From: Variovorax paradoxus EPS
GTDB taxonomy: Bacteria > Pseudomonadota > Gammaproteobacteria > Burkholderiales > Burkholderiaceae_C
Direction of reading: 5' to 3'
Assembly: GCF_000184745.1 (NCBI RefSeq)
Contig: NC_014931.1
Span: 4,278,001-4,342,000, forward strand
Length of the DNA stretch: 64,000 nt
In this document: positions 25,861-34,648 of the stretch, piece after piece
Numbering within the stretch: the first letter of the stretch is position 1
Layout: each line of letters opens with the position of its first letter
Program-made: the position numbers and the translations under genes
Notes under the pieces: generated by a model
Databases searched by the model: none
The model's input: the letters and a program-made list of their open reading frames with translations, nothing else
Told to the model about the DNA's origin: nothing

Positions 25861-28470
25861 ATGCGTGCATTGCTCACCACCTTCTCCTGGCAGGAACTGC
25901 GCCACCACCCCTGGCGCAACGCGGCGGCCGTGCTGGCCGTGATGCTGGGCGTGGCGCTCGCGTTCTCGGTGCAGCTCATCAACGCCTCGGCGCTCGATGA
26001 GTTCTCCAGCGCGGTGCGATCTGTCAACGGCCAGCCGGATCTCGAAGTGCGCGCGGTGCAAGGCGGCTTCGACGAAGCCGTGTTCGCGCAACTGGCGCGG
26101 CATCCGCAGGTGACGCTCGCGAGCCCGGTGCTCGAATTTCAGGGCCTGGCCCTCGCCAGCGGCGAACGGCAAGTGCCGATGCGCGTGATCGGCGTCGATG
26201 CATTGGTGCTCCCGACCATCGCGCCCGCGCTGATGCCGCAGCCCGCGGCCGGAGCGGACCGCTTCGCGCTCTTCGCGCCGGGTCATGTCTTCCTCAACGC
26301 CGCAGCGCGCAGCGTGCTCGGCCTGCCCGCGCAAGCCGGCGGCGACACCACCGAGACGGTGCAATTGCGCAGCGGCGCCACATGGCACCGCCTCGGCGTG
26401 GCAGGCCACGTCGCCGCCAGCGGCACGGCGCTCGCGGTGATAGACATCGCGGCCGCGCAGGACCTGTTCGACCAGGCCGGGCGCCTGAGCCGCATCGACC
26501 TGCGGCTCGCGCCAGGCACCGACCGCGCAGCCTTCATCGATGCGCTGCAGAAGTCCCCCGGCTGGCCCGCGGGCGTGCAGTTCGCGGAGCCCGGCGATGC
26601 GGCCGAGCGCGTGAGCAATCTGTCGCGCGCCTACCGCGTCAACCTCACGGTGCTGGCGCTGGTGGCGCTTTTTACAGGTGCGTTCCTCGTGTTCTCTGTG
26701 CTCGCGCTCAGCGTCGCCAAGCGGGCGCAGCAGTTCGCGCTGCTCGGCGTGCTCGGCCTCACGCCGCGCGAACGGCTGCGGCTGGTGCTCGCCGAATCAC
26801 TGGTCCTCGGCGTGATCGGCAGTGCCGCGGGTCTTGCGCTCGGCACCGCGCTCGCGGCCTTCGCGCTGCGGGTGCTGGGCGGCGACCTGGGCGGTGGGTA
26901 CTTCGAAGGCGTCGCGCCCAAGCTGCATTGGAGCGGCAGCGCGGCGTTGCTGTACGGCGGACTCGGCGTGGCGGCCGCGCTGGTGGGCGGCTGGTGGCCC
27001 GCGCGCGCCGCACAGGCGCTGCCCGAGGCGCAGACGCTCAAGGGCCTGGGCGCCGCGCCCACGCAGAGCCGCAGCCATTGGCTCGCGCTCGGGCTGATCG
27101 CGCTCAGTGCGGCGCTGGCGAACATCCCGGCCATCGGCGGCATTCCAGTGGCGGCGTACCTCTCGGTGGCGTGCCTGCTGGTGGGCGGCATCACCGCCCT
27201 GCCCTGGCTGATCGCATTGCTGTATGACCGCATCGCGCCCGCGTTCGCCGAGCGCGTGCTGCCGATGCTCGCCATCGAGCGCGCGCGGCGCATGCGCGGC
27301 ACGGCGGCCGTGGCGGTGAGCGGCGTGGTCGCGAGCCTGAGCCTCGCGGTCGCGCTCACGGTGATGGTCGCGAGCTTTCGCGATTCGGTGACGCACTGGC
27401 TCGACGTGGTGCTGCCCGCCGACCTGTACGTGCGCGCCACCTCGGGCGGCCGCGGCGGCAACAGTGGCGGCACCAGCAGCACCGACACCGCAACCTTTCC
27501 GCCCGCGTTCGTGCAGGCGCTGGCGCAACTGCCCGGCGTGGCGCGCACGGGCACGTTGCGCACGCAGTCGCTGCAGCTCGATGCCGCGCAGCCCGCCGTG
27601 ACGCTGATCGCGCGCAGCCTGGAAGGCAGCGCATCGCAATCGCTGCCGCTGGTGGGGCCGGCATTGCCCGTGCCCTCGGGGCAGATCGGCATCTACGTGA
27701 GCGAGCCGATGGTGGAGCTCTACGGCGCGAAGCCGGGCACGGCCTTCGCGCCGCTGGCCGTCGCGCTGTCGGCCAGCGCGCTCCCGACGAAAGCCACGCA
27801 CACCTATTTCGTGGCCGGCGTGTGGCGCGACTACGCGCGGCAGTTCGGCGCGATCACGATGGATGCGCGCGACTACGAGCGCATCACCGGCCAGCGCGAC
27901 GTGAGCGACATCTCGCTGTGGCTCGCACCGGGCGCATCAGAAGGCGAAACGCAGACCGCCGTGCGCGCGCTTGCGGCGCGCCAGGCAGACGGGTCACCCG
28001 ATTCAGTCGAGATCGCCTCGGTCGGGCAGATCAGAGCGACATCGCTGCGCATCTTCGACCGCAGCTTCGCCGTGACCTACTGGCTGCAGGCCGTGGCCAT
28101 CGCCATCGGCCTGTTCGGCATCGCCGCGAGCTTCAGCGCGCAGGTGCTCGCGCGGCGCAAGGAATTCGGCCTGCTTGCGCACCTCGGGTTCACGCGGCGG
28201 CAAGTGCTGGCGGTGGTAGCGGGCGAAGGCGCCGCATGGACCGCCATCGGCGCCGTCGCCGGGCTGGTGCTCGGGCTCGCGGTGTCGGTGGTGCTCGTGA
28301 AGGTGGTGAATCCGCAGAGCTTCCACTGGACGATGGACCTGCTCGTGCCGTGGGCGCGGTTGATCGCGCTGTGCGGTGCGGTGGTCGTGGCCGGCACCGT
28401 CACCGCGTGGCTGGCGGGGCGGGCCGCCGCGGGCAAGGATGTGGTGCTGGCGGTGAAAGAGGACTGGTAG
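25861..28470 (+). CDS. ABC transporter permease, FtsX/MacB type (869 aa)
   Basis: Large double-FtsX permease. An N-terminal TM helix (NAAAVLAVMLGVALAFSVQLI) is followed by a periplasmic MacB-like domain to about residue 260. A block of TM segments follows (LTVLALVALFTGAFLVFSVLAL, LGVIGSAAGLALGTALAAF, and others to about 460). A second helix-periplasm-helix unit runs VSGVVASLSLAVALTVMVAS to WLQAVAIAIGLFGIAASFSA, ending AAGKDVVLAVKEDW. The layout matches one-gene permeases that pair with a LolD-like ATPase and an AttH protein. Probable partners are at 17599-18252 and 32931-34004. Confidence 0.86.
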   Translation: MRALLTTFSWQELRHHPWRNAAAVLAVMLGVALAFSVQLINASALDEFSSAVRSVNGQPDLEVRAVQGGFDEAVFAQLARHPQVTLASPVLEFQGLALASGERQVPMRVIGVDALVLPTIAPALMPQPAAGADRFALFAPGHVFLNAAARSVLGLPAQAGGDTTETVQLRSGATWHRLGVAGHVAASGTALAVIDIAAAQDLFDQAGRLSRIDLRLAPGTDRAAFIDALQKSPGWPAGVQFAEPGDAAERVSNLSRAYRVNLTVLALVALFTGAFLVFSVLALSVAKRAQQFALLGVLGLTPRERLRLVLAESLVLGVIGSAAGLALGTALAAFALRVLGGDLGGGYFEGVAPKLHWSGSAALLYGGLGVAAALVGGWWPARAAQALPEAQTLKGLGAAPTQSRSHWLALGLIALSAALANIPAIGGIPVAAYLSVACLLVGGITALPWLIALLYDRIAPAFAERVLPMLAIERARRMRGTAAVAVSGVVASLSLAVALTVMVASFRDSVTHWLDVVLPADLYVRATSGGRGGNSGGTSSTDTATFPPAFVQALAQLPGVARTGTLRTQSLQLDAAQPAVTLIARSLEGSASQSLPLVGPALPVPSGQIGIYVSEPMVELYGAKPGTAFAPLAVALSASALPTKATHTYFVAGVWRDYARQFGAITMDARDYERITGQRDVSDISLWLAPGASEGETQTAVRALAARQADGSPDSVEIASVGQIRATSLRIFDRSFAVTYWLQAVAIAIGLFGIAASFSAQVLARRKEFGLLAHLGFTRRQVLAVVAGEGAAWTAIGAVAGLVLGLAVSVVLVKVVNPQSFHWTMDLLVPWARLIALCGAVVVAGTVTAWLAGRAAAGKDVVLAVKEDW

Positions 28471-28488
28471 CCCCTCCTCTTTCACGGC

Positions 28489-29208
28489 TCAGAGATCGGA
28501 CGTTCCGTTCCAGTCGATGAGGCCGGTGCCGCTCCAGTGGCCGAAGGATGTCAGGTCCAACTTGGGCTGCGCGACGCGGCGCCAGATGTCGATCATGTTC
28601 ACCACGCGGATGTCGTCGAACACGACCACGACATTGCGCGACAGATTCAACGTGCTCAGATTGACGAGGATGTCCGCTTCGGTCCGCCCGTCCTTCGGCC
28701 CATCGACAAAGATCAGGTCGGCCGACTCGAACAGCGCGCGATGCGGCTCGATGCCGCCGGGCGTGGAGATGTCATGCAGCACCTGACGCACGCGGCCTTC
28801 CGAGAAATCCGCAGGTGCGAGCCAGGTGTCGGCGAAGCTGTTCCACGCCAGCAGATCGAAGGTGGTCAGCGTGCCCGAAGGCTGCAGGTCCTGCGCAAGC
28901 GCCAGCGTGCCCATGCCGGTGAAGGTACCGATCTCGATCACCGTCTTCGGCTTCAGCGTGCGCACCAGCGCGGCCAGCAACCGGTAGTGCTCGCCGGGCC
29001 AGGTGTCGAACCAGTGCGGCTCCTTCGACGCGCGGCCTTCGTAGATGGGCAGTGCCACATCGATCGCCACCGAAACCGCCTGGAGAGCGATGTCCATCAG
29101 GCGCCGGCTGGGCCGGGCGGGCTCGTCATCCATGCTCGCGATGATCGAGACCTCCTTGTGGCGCGCGGGGACTTCGGCAAATTTCCGGTTGAGTTCGTCG
29201 AGGGTCAT
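28489..29208 (-). CDS. SAM-dependent class I methyltransferase
   Basis: A 239-residue methyltransferase. Motif I TVIEIGTFTGMGTLALAQDL is the SAM-binding loop. A later ADLIFVDGPKDGRTEADIL provides the acidic metal/substrate segment seen in O-methyltransferases, with VVVFDDIRVVNM after it. The start 29208 follows the upstream penicillin acylase stop by 5 bp, so the two are one transcript. The substrate is unknown. Convergent with the ABC permease. Confidence 0.85.
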   Translation of the reverse strand: MTLDELNRKFAEVPARHKEVSIIASMDDEPARPSRRLMDIALQAVSVAIDVALPIYEGRASKEPHWFDTWPGEHYRLLAALVRTLKPKTVIEIGTFTGMGTLALAQDLQPSGTLTTFDLLAWNSFADTWLAPADFSEGRVRQVLHDISTPGGIEPHRALFESADLIFVDGPKDGRTEADILVNLSTLNLSRNVVVVFDDIRVVNMIDIWRRVAQPKLDLTSFGHWSGTGLIDWNGTSDL

Positions 29209-29213
29209 GCCGC

Positions 29214-31760
29214 TTATTTTGCGGGCGTGAGCTGGATGCGTTCGACCGTTTCCTTCTCCACCGCTCCGCGGCTGTAGACCAGCGGCACGTACTTGCCTTC
29301 GAGCCACAGCGGCGCAAGGTCGCGGTAGTTCGGGCTGTCCGGGTTGCCCGACTGGCCCGGCGTGTTGATGACGCGCGAGGCGTCCCAGTTGCCCACGTCG
29401 AGCACCATGCGGAACGACGCGCCCGAAGTCAGCTTGTAGTCGCTGGCCCGGTAGGTCGCGGCCATCGGCGTGAAGCTGGAGCCCGACATCGGCCAGTCGC
29501 CCACGTCGAGCTTCTTGCGCGTGGCGGCATCGACCACGCCGGCCAGCGGATGGCGGAACTCCGCGCGGTGCAGCGTGCCCCACTTCCAGGCCGTCGTGTC
29601 CGGCCCGAGCTTGGCGGTGAGCTCCTGCATCGCGGGCGGCAGCGTCTGCAGCAGCAAGGCGTCGCGCTGTGCATCGGAGACCCAGCCAAACGGGTTTTCA
29701 AGCAGCAGCACCATGCGCGTGTTGTCACCGGGCGCAGCCAACGTGGCCCCCACCTCGCCCGCGCCAGCCTTGAGCACCGCTGCGCGCAAGGTCTTGCCGC
29801 TCCACACCTCGTAGAGCGCGGCTGCGGCGCTGTCGCGGTCCATCGTGCCGTCCCAGTTCTGCAGGAGGCGCAGGCCGGCTGCGGTTTGCGCGTCGTCGCT
29901 GCGCAGGCCCGCCAGCAGCTTCAGGAGCCGCTGCGCGGGCGTCGCGACGATGTCGTTCTGCATGCGCTCGGAGTCCTCGATGGTGAAGCGCGAACCCGCC
30001 GCCACCTTCGCGGCGAACAGCTCTTTCAAACGCCGTGCGCGGGCCGCATCGCTCCACTCGTAGCCGATGCCTTTCTTCGCGGCCGGATGGTCGGGCGGAA
30101 TGTTGTTCTCGTTCGCGGTCACCACGTAGCCGCGCGCGGGGTTGAACTCCGAAGGCAGTTCGTCGCCGTTGCGAAAGCCCGACCACTCGTAGCGGCCGTC
30201 GCCCGGCACGGGCATGAGCCCGTCCCAGTTGGGCCGGATCGGCGTGAGCCCGCCCGGAATCCAGCCGACGTTGCCGCTGCTGTCGGCATACACCTGGTTC
30301 TCGCCCGGCGCGCCCCAGCGGTTCATCGCGGCGCGGAACTGGTCCCAGTTGCGCGCGCGCATGTAGTCCATCGAACCGAAGTACGGCGCCATGCCGGGCT
30401 CCAGCCAGGCGGCGCGCAATGCATACGCGCGGCGCTTGCCGGGCTCGGACAGCAGCACGGGGCCGTGGCGCGTGAAGGTGTTGACCACCTCGCGCGGCGC
30501 GCTCTCGCCGCGCACCGCGATGCGCTCGGTCACGCGGGTCATCGGCTCCCAGCGGCCCTGGTAGCGGTACTCGTTGAGGTTCTTCGGGTTGAGCTGGTAC
30601 ACGTACAGGTCTTCCTGGTCCATGTAGAAGCGCGTGAGGCCGAAGGCGATGGTGCCGTTGTGGCCGATCGACAGGCCCGGCAGGAAAGGCTCGCCCGCGC
30701 CGATGGCGTCCATGCCGGGTGCGCTCAGGTGCGTCATGTAGCGCAGGCTCGGCGCGCCGTGCGAGCGGTGCGGATCGTTCGCGAGGATGGGCCGGCCCGT
30801 GGACGTGAGCTTCGGCGAGATGACCCAGTTGTTGCTGCCGTACGCGCCCGTGGGGTCGCCCTGCAGGGCTTGTTGTTGCGCCTCGTCCTGCTCGGCCTTT
30901 GCGGCGATGGACTCGGCGCTGCCGGGCAACAAGGCAACTGGCGCGGTAGGTGCGCCCGCATTCATGCCGACCCGCGTGTTCTCTTTGGTGAAGCGCGGCG
31001 AATCGGTCGCCCGCAGGTAGGCCGCGCGCAGTTCCGCCGCCGGGATGGTGCAGGGGTCGAACCCCACGGGCACCTTGGGCGTGACCGGCGGATCGAGTTC
31101 GCGGCGCAGCCAGTCGGCCTTGACGCCCGGGCCGCCGGCGCAGAAGGCGCGTGCGCGGTCGACCTCTGAAGTGAAATTGAGCGTGAGCCCGTGGTGCCGG
31201 ATGCGCACCACATCCTCGGGCGACCACATCGCCGGCTGGTAGCCCAGCAATGCGAATTCGGTGGGCAGCAGCGCGGGCTGCGCGCGAACCTGCGCGACAT
31301 AGGCATTGACGCCGGCCGTGAAAGCCTCGGCCACGCGCTTGGCGTCCGACCCGTAGGCCAGCCACTCGCGGTACATGTCGCCGCGGTAGAGCACGGCGCG
31401 CGCGGCGCGGTCGCTCTCGACCCAGGCGGGGCCGAAGTCTTTCGCCATTTCGCCGAGGCCGCGCTTGCGCCACAGGTCCATCTGCCAGAGCCGGTCGCGC
31501 GCGGCGATGAAGCCCTGCGCCACGAAGGCGTCGTAGAGCGTGCCGGCATAGAGATGAGGCACGCCCCAGCGGTCGACCAGCACCTCGGCGGGCTTCTCGA
31601 GGCCGGGGACGGCGAAGGATGAGGAGGGGCGGCTGGGTGTGTCGCTGACCGAAGGACCGGACGCACAACCTGCGAGTGCGATGGCGGCAAGTGCGCCGAT
31701 GAGGGAAAGCCGATGGTTCGGCATGCGTCGCGCGGCGAGGCGCGGGCTCGTTCTTTTCAT
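29214..31760 (-). CDS. penicillin acylase family lipoprotein
   Basis: An 848-residue Ntn-hydrolase precursor. The signal has lipobox ALAGC (about Cys 32). The alpha-subunit half carries VPHLYAGTLYDAFVAQGFIAARDRLWQMD. The nucleophilic Ser that starts the beta subunit after self-cleavage is in GAYGSNNWVISP. Further family landmarks: ILANDPHRSHGAPS and GLSIGHNGTIAFGLT. Members hydrolyse penicillins, acyl-homoserine lactones or other N-acyl amides. ATG 31760 has a GGAGACGAG leader. Acts in the envelope. Confidence 0.88.
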   Translation of the reverse strand: MKRTSPRLAARRMPNHRLSLIGALAAIALAGCASGPSVSDTPSRPSSSFAVPGLEKPAEVLVDRWGVPHLYAGTLYDAFVAQGFIAARDRLWQMDLWRKRGLGEMAKDFGPAWVESDRAARAVLYRGDMYREWLAYGSDAKRVAEAFTAGVNAYVAQVRAQPALLPTEFALLGYQPAMWSPEDVVRIRHHGLTLNFTSEVDRARAFCAGGPGVKADWLRRELDPPVTPKVPVGFDPCTIPAAELRAAYLRATDSPRFTKENTRVGMNAGAPTAPVALLPGSAESIAAKAEQDEAQQQALQGDPTGAYGSNNWVISPKLTSTGRPILANDPHRSHGAPSLRYMTHLSAPGMDAIGAGEPFLPGLSIGHNGTIAFGLTRFYMDQEDLYVYQLNPKNLNEYRYQGRWEPMTRVTERIAVRGESAPREVVNTFTRHGPVLLSEPGKRRAYALRAAWLEPGMAPYFGSMDYMRARNWDQFRAAMNRWGAPGENQVYADSSGNVGWIPGGLTPIRPNWDGLMPVPGDGRYEWSGFRNGDELPSEFNPARGYVVTANENNIPPDHPAAKKGIGYEWSDAARARRLKELFAAKVAAGSRFTIEDSERMQNDIVATPAQRLLKLLAGLRSDDAQTAAGLRLLQNWDGTMDRDSAAAALYEVWSGKTLRAAVLKAGAGEVGATLAAPGDNTRMVLLLENPFGWVSDAQRDALLLQTLPPAMQELTAKLGPDTTAWKWGTLHRAEFRHPLAGVVDAATRKKLDVGDWPMSGSSFTPMAATYRASDYKLTSGASFRMVLDVGNWDASRVINTPGQSGNPDSPNYRDLAPLWLEGKYVPLVYSRGAVEKETVERIQLTPAK

Positions 31761-31854
31761 GGGTCTCGTCTCCTGCCTTGTGGATGGCAACGCACAGTAT
31801 CCCGATTTCCACCGGTGGCCCGGTTACAAGGCATGACTTGTAGACTGGCGCGCT

Positions 31855-32931
31855 ATGCAGCCCACCCCCACATCTCCTTCCTGCAGCGGCTGGCTCGGCA
31901 GTGCCATCCGCCGCATCGAAGCCGACTACCAGCGCAGCGCCGACACGCACCTGATTCCGCTCCCCCTGCCCGCACTCGCGGCAGCGGGCATCGACCTGTA
32001 CCTGAAGGACGAATCCACCCACCCGACCGGCAGCCTCAAGCACCGGCTCGCGCGCTCGCTCTTTCTCTACGCGCTGTGCAACGGCTGGGTGCGCGAGGGC
32101 ACGACCATCGTCGAGGCCTCAAGCGGTTCGACGGCGGTGAGCGAGGCCTACTTCGCGCGGCTGCTGGGCCTGCCCTTCATCGCGGTGATGCCGCGCAGCA
32201 CCTCGCCCGAGAAGGTCGCGCAGATCGCCTTCTACGGCGCGAGCTGCCACTTCGTGGACCATGCGGCAGAGGTGTACGAGGAAGCCCGCGCGCTTGCCGA
32301 GCGCACCGGCGGCCACTACATGGACCAGTTCACCTACGCCGAGCGCGCGACCGACTGGCGCGGCAACAACAACATCGCCGAGAGCATGTTCCAGCAGATG
32401 GCGCGCGAGCGGCATCCGATACCGGAATGGATCGTGGTGGGCGCGGGCACCGGCGGCACCAGCGCGACCATCGGCCGGTACCTGCGCTACCGCTGCCACG
32501 ACACGCAGGTGTGCGTGCCCGACCCCGAAGGCTCGGTGTTCTCGGCCTATCACCGCACGGGCGATACGACGCTGACGGCCGTGGGCTCGCGCATCGAAGG
32601 CATCGGGCGGCCACGCGTGGAGCCGAGCTTCATCCGCACGCTGGTCGATCGCATGATCGAGGTGCCCAATCTCGATTCGGTGGCGGCGATGCATGCGCTC
32701 TCGGCGCTGCTCGGGCGCAAGGTGGGTCCGTCGACGGGCACCAACTTCATCGGCATGCTGGCCGTGGCCGATGAAATGCGCGCGGCCGGGCGGCAAGGCT
32801 CGATCCTGTCGCTGCTGTGCGATTCGGGCGAGCGCTACCTGCCGAGCTACCACGATGCGGCGTGGGTGAAGAACGCGTTCGGCGACATCGGGCCTGCGCA
32901 GCAGCGCGTCGATGCGCTGGTGGCGGGGTGA
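31855..32931 (+). CDS. PLP-dependent cysteine synthase family protein (Cds1-like L-cysteine desulfhydrase)
   Basis: A 358-residue fold-type II PLP enzyme. Seen: [19 protein letters not shown] with the Schiff-base Lys (about residue 62), [21 protein letters not shown], phosphate-binding [18 protein letters not shown], and [11 protein letters not shown] at the C-terminal end. The opening [18 protein letters not shown] and the overall pattern resemble Cds1-type cysteine desulfhydrases rather than CysK/CysM. Its TGA overlaps the next ATG (TGATG at 32929-32933), coupling it to the AttH-like gene. Confidence 0.83.
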   Translation: MQPTPTSPSCSGWLGSAIRRIEADYQRSADTHLIPLPLPALAAAGIDLYLKDESTHPTGSLKHRLARSLFLYALCNGWVREGTTIVEASSGSTAVSEAYFARLLGLPFIAVMPRSTSPEKVAQIAFYGASCHFVDHAAEVYEEARALAERTGGHYMDQFTYAERATDWRGNNNIAESMFQQMARERHPIPEWIVVGAGTGGTSATIGRYLRYRCHDTQVCVPDPEGSVFSAYHRTGDTTLTAVGSRIEGIGRPRVEPSFIRTLVDRMIEVPNLDSVAAMHALSALLGRKVGPSTGTNFIGMLAVADEMRAAGRQGSILSLLCDSGERYLPSYHDAAWVKNAFGDIGPAQQRVDALVAG

Positions 32932-34004
32932 TGCCTTCGCCTTCCGGTGCTTTCGGTCTCTCTCGGCGCAGCCTGCTGCTCGCCGCGCTGGCCGCAGTGC
33001 CCGCAAGCTGGGCATTGCCTCCGCGCACGCTGCAATTCCCGCGCGACTTCGGCAGCCATCCCGACCTGCAAACCGAGTGGTGGTACATCACCGGCCACGC
33101 GAAGAACGCAGCGGGGCGCGAGTTCGGCTTTCAGGTGACCTTCTTCCGCTCGCGCATCGACGCGACGCAGAACATGCGCTCGGCCTTTGCCGCGAAGAAC
33201 CTGGTGTTCGCGCATGCGGCCGTCACCGACCTCGAAGGCCGCGTGCTGCTGCACGACCAGCGCATCGCGCGCGCGGGTTTCGGCGTCGCCTCGGCCAGCG
33301 AGGCCGACACCGAGGTGCGGCTGCGCGACTGGTCGCTGGTGCGCAAGGACGGCAGCTATGCGGCGCGCATTCCGGCCGGGGAGTTCGCGCTCGACCTGCG
33401 CTTCGTGCCGACGCAGCCGGTGCTGCTGCAAGGCAACGCAGGTCTCTCGCGCAAGGGGCCCGACGAAGCCCAGGCGAGCTACTACTACAGCGAGCCGCAG
33501 CTCAAGACGCAGGGCAAGCTCACGCTCAAGGGCCAGGCTTTCGAGGTCGATGGCACCGCCTGGCTCGACCACGAATGGAGCGAGGCGTTGATGCACCCCG
33601 AGGCCGTGGGCTGGGACTGGATCGGCATGAACCTCGACGACGGAAGTGCGCTCACGGCCTTTCATTTGCGCCGCAAGGATGGCAGCGCTCTCTGGGGTGG
33701 CGGCTCGTTCCGCACGCGCGACGGTGTTCTTCGCGTCTTCAAGAACGACGAAGTGCGCTTCGAAAGCCTCAACGCCTGGAGCAGTCCGCGCACGCAGGCG
33801 AAGTACCCGACGCAATGGCGCGTGCAGACGTCCTCTGGCAACTTCGAGGTGCGCGCCCTGCTCGACGACCAGGAGTTGGACAGCCGGGGTTCGACCGGCG
33901 GCGTGTACTGGGAGGGGCTCAGCGATCTGCTCGATCCACAGGGGAAGCGCGTGGGTCGGGGCTATCTGGAGATGACGGGATACGCTGCGCCGCTGCGGCT
34001 GTAG
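32931..34004 (+). CDS. AttH-like / carotenoid 1,2-hydratase-type lipocalin-like exported protein
   Basis: A 357-residue protein with a signal sequence (SRRSLLLAALAAVPASWALP, twin-Arg-like). The body starts with LQFPRDFGSHPDLQTEWWYITGHAKN, the hallmark of the AttH/CrtC lipocalin-like fold, and continues GREFGFQVTFFRSRID, AWLDHEWSE and GWDWIGMNLDDGSALTAFHLRR. Family members are usually encoded next to an FtsX-type ABC permease and its ATPase; here both are present but 4.5 and 14.7 kb upstream. Periplasmic accessory role proposed; no carotenoid genes are nearby. Confidence 0.86.
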   Translation: MPSPSGAFGLSRRSLLLAALAAVPASWALPPRTLQFPRDFGSHPDLQTEWWYITGHAKNAAGREFGFQVTFFRSRIDATQNMRSAFAAKNLVFAHAAVTDLEGRVLLHDQRIARAGFGVASASEADTEVRLRDWSLVRKDGSYAARIPAGEFALDLRFVPTQPVLLQGNAGLSRKGPDEAQASYYYSEPQLKTQGKLTLKGQAFEVDGTAWLDHEWSEALMHPEAVGWDWIGMNLDDGSALTAFHLRRKDGSALWGGGSFRTRDGVLRVFKNDEVRFESLNAWSSPRTQAKYPTQWRVQTSSGNFEVRALLDDQELDSRGSTGGVYWEGLSDLLDPQGKRVGRGYLEMTGYAAPLRL

Positions 34005-34113
34005 TTTCTATTCGGGTGCATGCGCAGGCCATCGGGTACTGGCGCAAGGCCTGACAACCGGCGGTGCCCCGCATGCGTTGGCGGTTTGCACACCCACGAA
34101 AACTGGAGGATCC

Positions 34114-34587
34114 ATGAAGATTCGATTCGCCGCGCTCGGCCTGGCCAGCGCTTTTGCATTGCTGGCCGCGCCTCTTGGCGCGAACGCACAGGTCTCGGTG
34201 AACATCAACGTTCCCGGGTTGGTCATGGTGGCGCCGCCACCTCCACGCTACGAGGCACCACCGCCACCGCGCGGCGGCTATGTCTGGGTGCCGGGCCGCT
34301 GGGCCTGGGACGGCCGCGCGTATGCGTGGCGACGCGGCGACTGGCGGCCCGCGCGGGCAGGCTACGCCTACGCCCCGGGCCGCTGGGTCGAAGACCGTGG
34401 CGGCTGGCGCTGGACCGAAGGCGATTGGCGCCGCCGCGAGGCCCGTCGCGAAGCCCGCCGCGACTGGGGCGACGGCCCTCGGCGGCACGATCGCGACGAC
34501 CGCGGCCATGGCCATGGCCATCGCGGGCACGACCGCGACCGAGGCGATTTCTGCCCGCCCGGCCAGGCGAAAAAAGGCAACTGCTGA
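34114..34587 (+). CDS. YXWGXW repeat-containing exported protein
   Basis: A 157-residue secreted protein. Signal peptide MKIRFAALGLASAFALLAAPLGANA. After a Pro-rich stretch, four Trp/Tyr repeats follow: GYVWVPGRWAWDG, AYAWRRGDWRPAR, YAYAPGRWVEDR and GWRWTEGDWRRRE. The tail is Arg/Asp/His-rich (HDRDDRGHGHGHRGHDRDRGD) and may bind metal. GGAGGA before ATG 34114 is strong. The family has no assigned function. Confidence 0.85.
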   Translation: MKIRFAALGLASAFALLAAPLGANAQVSVNINVPGLVMVAPPPPRYEAPPPPRGGYVWVPGRWAWDGRAYAWRRGDWRPARAGYAYAPGRWVEDRGGWRWTEGDWRRREARREARRDWGDGPRRHDRDDRGHGHGHRGHDRDRGDFCPPGQAKKGNC

Positions 34588-34600
34588 TCAACGGCAATAA

Positions 34601-34630
34601 AAAAGGGAGCTTCGAAAAGCTCCCTTTTTT
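34601..34630. terminator. bidirectional rho-independent terminator
   Basis: AAAAGGGAGCTT, loop CGAA, AAGCTCCC and a T-run, with A-run and T-run on the two sides. It ends the YXWGXW transcript and the convergent liv operon. Confidence 0.9.
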
Positions 34631-34648
34631 TGGCGTTGCCCGGTGCCG

